Shown piece by piece: positions 1 through 5,333 of a stretch of 5,333 bases of DNA. Positions within the stretch are counted from its first letter, which is position 1; each line of letters starts with the position of its first letter. The notes beneath the pieces are model-generated. The model had not been told where the DNA came from, ran no database searches, and saw only the letters and a program-made list of their open reading frames with translations. This DNA comes from Nocardioidaceae bacterium (GTDB taxonomy: Bacteria > Actinomycetota > Actinomycetes > Propionibacteriales > Nocardioidaceae): the NCBI GenBank assembly GCA_025966335.1, contig JAICRS010000211.1:1-5333 (forward strand), written 5' to 3'. The translations under genes and the position numbers were made by a program.

Positions 1-61
1 ACGTTCAATCGGCGAGGCGTCGCCACGTAGACTGGTGCCCATGCTGGTCACGACGGACTAA
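1..61. other. Unassigned window edge with competing short open readings
   Basis: No gene can be called here. Three readings compete. (a) A plus-strand frame is open from base 2 to a TAA at 59-61 and could be the last 19 codons of an upstream gene, but it uses AGA, TCA and CCA, which are poor codons for this genome. (b) A plus-strand frame from base 1 ends at a TAG at 28-30. (c) On the minus strand an ATG at 42-40 opens a frame beginning MGTSLRGDASPIER that stays open to the window edge, so it could be the start of a divergent gene; it has no convincing ribosome binding site. Third-position G/C is lower in all three than in the clear genes of the window. Flanking sequence would decide. Confidence 0.25.
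28..33 (+). promoter_or_regulatory. Candidate -10 box TAGACT upstream of the ABC-F gene
   Basis: TAGACT fits the actinobacterial -10 pattern TANNNT. Seven bases separate it from an ATG at 41, the usual distance to a transcription start, so a transcript could begin at or next to that ATG. A -35 element is not convincing: TTCAAT at 4-9 matches TTGACA at only three positions, with an 18-base spacer. A start near 41 would give the ABC-F mRNA a leader of about 78 bases. The same box-and-spacing pattern recurs before the crotonase gene. The call rests on sequence pattern alone. Confidence 0.4.
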
Positions 62-102
62 CCGACGCAACGACGTCTCGCCCACCGCAGTCCGCTCGAC
101 CA
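45..102 (+). promoter_or_regulatory. Possible leader stem-loop with mini-ORF before the ABC-F gene
   Basis: Two complementary blocks nest around this leader: TGGTC at 45-49 pairs with GACCA at 98-102, and CGGACT at 54-59 pairs with AGTCCG at 89-94. A small hairpin (GACG 64-67 with CGTC 74-77) could form inside. The 5' arms lie in a six-codon mini-ORF at 41-61 (MLVTTD then TAA). The 3' arm ends at the first base of the AAGGA ribosome binding site. Translation of the mini-ORF would open the stem, an arrangement like ribosome-mediated attenuation of resistance ABC-F genes. The pairing is seen; the regulation is inference. Chance pairing is quite possible, and the mini-ORF may instead be the tail of an upstream gene. 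Confidence 0.25.
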
Positions 103-106
103 AGGA
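102..106 (+). promoter_or_regulatory. Ribosome binding site AAGGA of the ABC-F gene
   Basis: AAGGA lies 12 bases before the ATG at 119. That is slightly long spacing, but it is the only purine-rich Shine-Dalgarno-like sequence in the leader. It supports the ATG at 119 over the in-frame ATG at 167 (residue 17), which would remove the first strand of the nucleotide-binding domain. Confidence 0.5.
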
Positions 107-118
107 TTCCCACTTCAC

Positions 119-1714
<1,596 letters not shown>

Positions 1715-1717
<3 letters not shown>

Positions 1718-1729
1718 GCTGCGCGAATG
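1715..1729 (+). promoter_or_regulatory. Candidate leaderless promoter overlapping the ABC-F stop codon
   Basis: TAGGCT at 1715-1720 matches the TANNNT -10 pattern. Its first three bases are the TAG stop codon of the ABC-F gene. Six bases later is the ATG of the crotonase gene (1727-1729), so transcription would begin at the start codon. No Shine-Dalgarno sequence precedes that ATG (the bases are GCGCGA), as expected of a leaderless mRNA, which is common in actinobacteria. No clear -35 element is visible. The alternative is translational re-initiation after the ABC-F stop on a shared transcript. Confidence 0.5.
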
Positions 1730-2530
1730 ACATCTGCTGACCTGCACCCGGACGTCCTGGAACGCGCCGGACTGCGGCTCGACGTGAACGGGCTGGTCGC
1801 CACGATCACGCTGGACCGGCCGGCCACCAAGAACTCGCAGACCCCGGCCACCTGGCTCGCCCTGCGCGCGATCGGCGCCGAGCTCGACCCGGGCGTCCGG
1901 GTGGTCGTCGTCCGCGGCGAGGGGGACTCGTTCTCGTCCGGACTGGACCGGAAGATGCTGACCCCCGAGGGCGCCGACGGCGAGGCGTCCCTGCTGCAGC
2001 TGCTGGAGATGCCCGACGGGGAGCTCGCCGACACGATCGCCGGCTACCAGGAGGGATTCACCTGGCTGCGGCGCAGCGACATCGTCAGCATCGCCGCCGT
2101 GCAGGGCCACGCGATCGGGGCGGGCTTCCAGCTCGCGTTGTCGTGCGACCTGCGGGTGCTCGCCGAGGATGCAATGCTGTCGATGCGGGAGACGATGCTG
2201 GGCCTGGTCCCCGACCTGACGGGAACAAAACCACTGGTCGACCTTGTTGGCTACTCACGAGCGCTGGAGATCTGCGCAACCGCCCGGTGGGTCGGGGCCG
2301 ACGAGGCCCGCGAGATCGGCCTGGCGACTGCGGTGGTCCCGCGCGACGAGCTTGACGAGACAGTGAGCGACCTGGTCGCCGCACTCACCGCCCCGTTGTA
2401 CGGAGCGGTGTCGGAGACCAAGTCACTGCTCCAGAGCGCCGCCGTGCTCGACCTCGAGGACCAGCGTCGCGCAGAGCGCGAGGCGCAGGTCCGAAGGTTC
2501 CGCGAGCTGGCAGCGCTGATGGGGGACTGA
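1727..2530 (+). CDS. Enoyl-CoA hydratase/isomerase family (crotonase fold) protein
   Basis: At 267 residues it has the usual length of a single-domain crotonase, a family of cytosolic enzymes acting on acyl-CoA thioesters. The N-terminal strand reads LVATITLDRP (23-32). The first oxyanion-hole loop is FSSGLD (69-74). The second is GHAIGAGF (127-134), followed by QLALSCDLR (135-143). The C-terminal region ends in charged helices (QRRAEREAQVRRF) typical of the trimer interface. Of the two acid residues of rat mitochondrial enoyl-CoA hydratase, the Glu164 position is kept (Glu155, in SMRETMLG), but the Glu144 position appears to be Gln135. Classical hydration is therefore uncertain, and isomerase, hydrolase or another crotonase reaction is possible. 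The ATG at 1727 is chosen because the fold starts soon after it and no later start keeps the first strand. The gene follows the ABC-F stop by nine bases, lacks a ribosome binding site and may be leaderless. The substrate cannot be told. Confidence 0.92.
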   Translation: MTSADLHPDVLERAGLRLDVNGLVATITLDRPATKNSQTPATWLALRAIGAELDPGVRVVVVRGEGDSFSSGLDRKMLTPEGADGEASLLQLLEMPDGELADTIAGYQEGFTWLRRSDIVSIAAVQGHAIGAGFQLALSCDLRVLAEDAMLSMRETMLGLVPDLTGTKPLVDLVGYSRALEICATARWVGADEAREIGLATAVVPRDELDETVSDLVAALTAPLYGAVSETKSLLQSAAVLDLEDQRRAEREAQVRRFRELAALMGD

Positions 2531-2552
2531 GGCAACGCCGGGAGGCGAGATC

Positions 2553-2557
2553 GGAGG
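2553..2557 (+). promoter_or_regulatory. Ribosome binding site GGAGG of the ABC exporter gene
   Basis: GGAGG at 2553-2557 is five bases before the GTG at 2563 and decides that start. In-frame ATGs at 2569 and 2581 are possible alternatives, at 11 and 23 bases. A second GGAGG at 2541-2545 is too far upstream. The 32-base spacer after the crotonase stop shows no hairpin terminator, so co-transcription is plausible. Confidence 0.65.
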
Positions 2558-2562
2558 GGCCC

Positions 2563-4443
2563 GTGTCGATGCACTCGGGCATGGGGCCGGCGTGGCGCAG
2601 CCTGCGCACCGACCGCAGCGTGGTCGGGCAGAAGCTCACCCGCGACACGGTACGACGGGTGGTCGGCTTCGCGCGCCCGCACAAGAGGCTGATCGCGGTC
2701 TTCCTGGTGATCGTCGTGGTCGACGCCGCGATGGTCGTGGTGACGCCGCTGCTGATCAAGAAGATCATCGACGACGGGATCCTCAAGGACAACGGCACGC
2801 TGGTCACCATCCTTGCGCTCGCGATCGCGGGAGTCGCCATCCTCAACGCACTGCTCACGTTGGGACAGGGCTACCTGTCCTCAAGGATCGGTGAGGGCCT
2901 GATCTACGACCTGCGCACCAAGGTCTTCGCGCACGTGCAGCGGATGTCCCTGGCGTTCTTCACCCGCACCCAGACCGGAGCGCTGGTCTCCCGGCTCAAC
3001 AACGATGTGATCGGGGCGCAGCGCGCGTTCACGTCGACCCTGTCCAGCACGGTCTCCAACTCGATCAGCGTGGTCGTGGTCGGCATCGCGATGTTGTACC
3101 TGTCGTGGCGCGTCACGTTGCTGTGCCTGCTGCTGTTCCCGATCCTGCTGCTCTCCTCGCGGTGGGTCGGCAACAAGCTGTCCACGCTCACGCGCGCCCA
3201 GATGGAGGGCAACGCCGATCTCGGCAACAACATGACCGAGCGGTTCAACGTCGGCGGCGCGATGCTGCTGAAGCTGTTCGGCCGCCGTCATGAGGAGGAC
3301 CTCCGGTTCGCGGAGAAGGCTGCTCTGGTGCGCGACCTCGGCGTGCGGATCTCCCTCATCACCCGGGTGTTCGGTGCCAGCCTGATGCTGATCCCGGCAC
3401 TGGCGACCGCCCTGGTGTACGGCGTCGGTGGCCACCTCGCCATCGACGGCACGCTGACCGTCGGCACCCTGCTCGCGCTGGCCACCCTGCTGCTGCGGCT
3501 GCTCGGCCCGATGCAGGGACTCTCGAACGTCCGGATCGACGTGATGACCGCCCTGGTCAGCTTCGAGCGGGTCTTCGAGGTGCTCGACCTGCCGTCGATG
3601 ATCCGGGAGGCACCGACCGCAGTACCCCTGAGCCGCACCGCGTCGCGGGTCGAGTTCGACCACGTCGCGTTCACCTACCCACGGGCCGACGAGGTGTCGC
3701 TGGCCAGCCTGGAGGTGGTGGCCCGCGCCGAGTCCCGCGACAACGGTCAGGTCCTGAAGGACATCACCTTCGTCGCGCAGCCGGGCCAGATGATCGCGCT
3801 GGTCGGTCCGTCCGGTGCCGGCAAGACCACGATCACCCACCTGGTCGCCCGGCTGTACGACGTGTCGGCCGGTGCGGTCCGCGTCGACGGACACGATGTC
3901 CGTGACGTGACCCTGCAGTCGTTGGAGGACGCGGTCGGCTACGTGACCCAGGACGCGCACATGTTCCACGACACGATCCGCGCGAATCTGCAGTACGCCA
4001 GGCCCGGCGCAACCGACGACGAGATCTGGTCGGCGCTCGAGTCGGCACAGATCAAGAACCTCGTCGCCATGTTGCCGGACGGCCTCGACACCGTGGTCGG
4101 CGACCGCGGCTACCGGCTCTCCGGCGGCGAGCGGCAGCGGTTGGCGATCGCCCGGCTGCTGCTCAAGGCGCCGTCGATCGTCGTGCTGGACGAGGCCACC
4201 GCCCATCTCGACTCCGAGTCCGAGGTCGCCGTGCAGCGCGCCCTGGACCGTGCGCTCGAGGGCCGCACGTCGCTGGTGATCGCACACCGGCTCTCGACCG
4301 TGCGCAACGCCGACCAGATCCTGGTCGTCGACGACGGCCGGGTGGTGCAGTCGGGCACGCACGCGGCGTTGCTCGCCGAGGGCGGTCTCTACGCGGACCT
4401 GTACGAGACCCAGTTCGCCGTCCCGAGCGAGTCCCGGGCGTAG
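2563..4443 (+). CDS. ABC exporter half-transporter (fused membrane and ATPase domains)
   Basis: This 626-residue membrane protein has an N-terminal transmembrane domain followed by one ATPase domain, the layout of type IV (MsbA/BmrA-like) exporters that work as dimers. Hydrophobic stretches near 43-65, 80-100, 166-182, 184-199, 270-288 and 298-314 give the expected six helices. The ATPase domain shows A-loop Tyr372 (TYP), Walker A GPSGAGKT (415-422), Q-loop Gln463, X-loop VGDRG (512-516), signature LSGGE (519-523), Walker B IVVLDEAT (539-546) with catalytic Glu544, and switch His575 in IAHRLSTV. All catalytic residues are intact. About 20 extra residues (roughly 376-396, rich in Glu, Ala and Ser) sit between the A-loop and the strand VLKDITF; I recall a similar insertion in other actinobacterial exporters. 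No partner half-transporter is adjacent, so a homodimer is likely. The substrate (drug, lipid or peptide) cannot be inferred. The GTG start is set by GGAGG at 2553. It may share a transcript with the crotonase upstream. Confidence 0.94.
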   Translation: MSMHSGMGPAWRSLRTDRSVVGQKLTRDTVRRVVGFARPHKRLIAVFLVIVVVDAAMVVVTPLLIKKIIDDGILKDNGTLVTILALAIAGVAILNALLTLGQGYLSSRIGEGLIYDLRTKVFAHVQRMSLAFFTRTQTGALVSRLNNDVIGAQRAFTSTLSSTVSNSISVVVVGIAMLYLSWRVTLLCLLLFPILLLSSRWVGNKLSTLTRAQMEGNADLGNNMTERFNVGGAMLLKLFGRRHEEDLRFAEKAALVRDLGVRISLITRVFGASLMLIPALATALVYGVGGHLAIDGTLTVGTLLALATLLLRLLGPMQGLSNVRIDVMTALVSFERVFEVLDLPSMIREAPTAVPLSRTASRVEFDHVAFTYPRADEVSLASLEVVARAESRDNGQVLKDITFVAQPGQMIALVGPSGAGKTTITHLVARLYDVSAGAVRVDGHDVRDVTLQSLEDAVGYVTQDAHMFHDTIRANLQYARPGATDDEIWSALESAQIKNLVAMLPDGLDTVVGDRGYRLSGGERQRLAIARLLLKAPSIVVLDEATAHLDSESEVAVQRALDRALEGRTSLVIAHRLSTVRNADQILVVDDGRVVQSGTHAALLAEGGLYADLYETQFAVPSESRA

Positions 4444-4459
4444 TGCGCAGGACGTCGGG

Positions 4460-4882
4460 CTAGACCGCGGGCTTGCCGACGGGGTGTGTGGTGACGCAGT
4501 AGAGGCGGCCGCTCGGGTCGCGCAGGGTCACCCAGTGCGGCGTACGGCGGACCGACGACCACCGGTTGCTCGTCGTCAAGCCGCTGGACCAGGAACTGGA
4601 TCGCATGCTGCAGCCGCCCGGCCACCCCCGTCCGGCGAGCCGCAGACCACGTACCGGCGTCGTGGTAGCTGGTGGTTGCGCCCAGCTCCTCGGCCCTCGC
4701 GGCGAGGGCCCGGACATCGTCGGTGTGCAGGTCGACGTGCAGCCACCCGGAGACGGCTGGCCGACGGTCTGCACCTTCAGGTGGGGGTCGCCGTCGGACG
4801 GCAGCAGCGACGCGAACTCGTCGCGGGCGCCTCGGCGCGGGGACAGCCGGTAACCGGTCACCCAGCGGACTTCGCCGCTCAT
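4460..4882 (-). pseudogene. Degraded two-domain VOC/glyoxalase-like protein gene
   Basis: Recognisable pieces of a VOC (glyoxalase/bleomycin-resistance fold) protein appear in the right order but in three reading frames. From the ATG at 4882 the first frame gives MSGEVRWVTGY and RDEFASLLPSDGDPHLKV, down to about 4760. A second frame (about 4757-4654) gives LHVDLHTDDVRALAARAEEL. A third (4653-4624) gives YVVCGSPDGG. The second frame returns (about 4604-4555) with FLVQRLDDEQPV, and the first returns (about 4552-4463) with TLRDPSGRLYCVT before the TAG at 4462-4460. Intact relatives as I recall them have two such domains in about 230-250 residues. Here the helix after WVTG, the start of domain 2 and the strand between DDEQPV and the C-terminal piece are missing. 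Net frame returns to the original and no stop intervenes, so a 140-residue protein with a nonsense middle could still be made. It lies 52 bases downstream of the monooxygenase stop, in the same direction. Sequencing error is a less likely alternative, since several deletions are needed and neighbouring genes are clean. Confidence 0.75.
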
Positions 4883-4934
4883 CCAGTGCCACCGACGACG
4901 GAGGTGCGGGTTCGTGCGGTGTCCACAGGCGAGG

Positions 4935-5333
4935 TTATCGTCGGCCATGATCTGCGGGTGGCCCGAACCAGCGAGTGAGCGCGTCCTCGAGCCCGTCGTG
5001 GGTACCGTCTCCCACCCACGCGACATATCCGTCGGGCCGGATCACCACCGCAGTGGGAGCAGCGACCTGGCCGAGCACTGGTAGCTCCCAGGTGCCGCCG
5101 AAGTCGGCGTCGACGAGCTGGACCCGTTCCGCCCACGGCGTGATGTCGAGTCCGCCGGGATCGCCGAGGTTGAGCAGGACCGGCCGGGCCTCGTGAAGCA
5201 GGGCGTAGACCCGCCGCGGCCCCTCCGCGGTGACCAGGTCGAGATCGGGCATGCGACGACCGAGCAGCGGGTGTCCCTCGCCGAGGTCGTAGTGGATGTC
5301 CAGGCCGGACATCATCGCGGCGTACCGCCTGCG
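4935..5333 (-). CDS. FAD-dependent aromatic monooxygenase, C-terminal part (cut by window end)
   Basis: The visible 132 codons are open to the window edge, so the ATG at 5315 is not the true start: the codons before it (RRRYAA) read straight into the family pattern. What is seen is the C-terminal thioredoxin-like domain of class A flavin monooxygenases (the PheA/polyketide-hydroxylase and rifampicin-monooxygenase group): a linker with HYDLGEGHPLLGRRMPDLDL, a strand and helix around RPVLLNLGDPGG, then PTAVVIRPDGYVAWVGDG and a final helix ending WFGPP. This domain lacks the CXXC of true thioredoxins and is structural. The FAD- and NAD(P)H-binding domain, some 350-400 residues upstream in relatives, would lie beyond 5333. 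The wording resembles, from memory, the C-terminus of rifampicin monooxygenase (Rox)-like proteins, but substrate cannot be decided from this part. The TAA stop at 4937-4935 is followed after 52 bases by the VOC pseudogene on the same strand. It converges with the exporter gene. Confidence 0.87.
   Translation of the reverse strand, partial: RRRYAAMMSGLDIHYDLGEGHPLLGRRMPDLDLVTAEGPRRVYALLHEARPVLLNLGDPGGLDITPWAERVQLVDADFGGTWELPVLGQVAAPTAVVIRPDGYVAWVGDGTHDGLEDALTRWFGPPADHGRR

Noticed and set aside
2236..2243. Palindrome GGTCGACC in a locally lower-GC patch of the crotonase gene.
   Set aside because: An eight-base palindrome in GC-rich coding sequence is expected by chance, and the protein reads through normally.
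2881..4362. Minus-strand open frame of 493 codons opposite the exporter.
   Set aside because: Composition is Gln/His/Arg/Asp-rich with no domain, and it mirrors the well-supported exporter codons; a shadow frame.
4453..4481. Possible bidirectional terminator: CGTCGG at 4453-4458 pairs with CCGACG at 4476-4481 at the convergent gene ends.
   Set aside because: Only six base pairs with a 17-base loop, no T-tract on either strand, and it runs into the VOC remnant. Too weak to call.
4692..4710. Near-perfect palindrome GGCCCTCG CGG CGAGGGCC.
   Set aside because: It lies in the segment encoding RALAARAEEL on the minus strand. Repeated Ala and Arg codons in a high-GC gene readily make such inverted repeats, and nothing else marks it as a site.
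4389..4892. Minus-strand frame of 167 codons taken as the intact VOC gene.
   Set aside because: Only its middle part (HVDLHTDDVRALAARAEEL and FLVQRLDDEQPV) matches the family. Its start and its end, which runs into the exporter gene, do not; the matching ends lie in another frame.
4484..4978. Plus-strand open frame of 164 codons across the VOC remnant.
   Set aside because: Arg/Pro/Ala-rich with no family resemblance, while the minus strand carries clear VOC motifs; a shadow frame.
4935..5315. Complete 126-residue standalone protein starting at MM (5315).
   Set aside because: The frame continues without a stop to the window edge and the preceding codons fit the monooxygenase family, so this is an internal methionine.

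Overview
The window is very G+C-rich with strong G/C preference at third codon positions. Together with the protein families present, this points to a high-GC actinobacterium. The style resembles Nocardioides/Kribbella-type Propionibacteriales, but that placement is inferred from remembered family resemblance, not from a search.

Layout. Positions 1-118 are a short leader that cannot be assigned to one gene. It holds a candidate -10 box, a six-codon mini-ORF and a possible long-range stem next to a ribosome binding site. Three intact genes follow on the plus strand: an ABC-F ATPase (119-1717), a crotonase-fold enzyme of the enoyl-CoA hydratase/isomerase type (1727-2530) and a single-chain ABC exporter half-transporter (2563-4443). 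The spacers between them are only 9 and 32 bases, so they could share a transcript. However, the crotonase also appears to have its own leaderless promoter, whose -10 box contains the stop codon of the ABC-F gene. Two minus-strand features converge on this block. Nearest is a decayed two-domain VOC/glyoxalase-like gene (4460-4882). Beyond it is the C-terminal part of a class A FAD-dependent aromatic monooxygenase (4935 to beyond 5333), whose start lies outside the window.

How the genes may work together. The ABC-F protein is a soluble ribosome-associated ATPase of the type that acts in translation or ribosome protection. The exporter is a membrane pump of unknown substrate. The monooxygenase has the C-terminal thioredoxin-like domain found in rifampicin-monooxygenase-like and polyketide hydroxylases. 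All three belong to families that include antibiotic-resistance members, but the sequence does not prove a shared role, and the crotonase has no obvious place in one.

I see no mobile element, CRISPR array, tRNA, rRNA or clearly new multi-gene system. The points most worth a second look are the VOC pseudogene with compensating frameshifts, the stop codon inside a promoter, the ABC-F leader, and the replaced catalytic glutamate in the crotonase.
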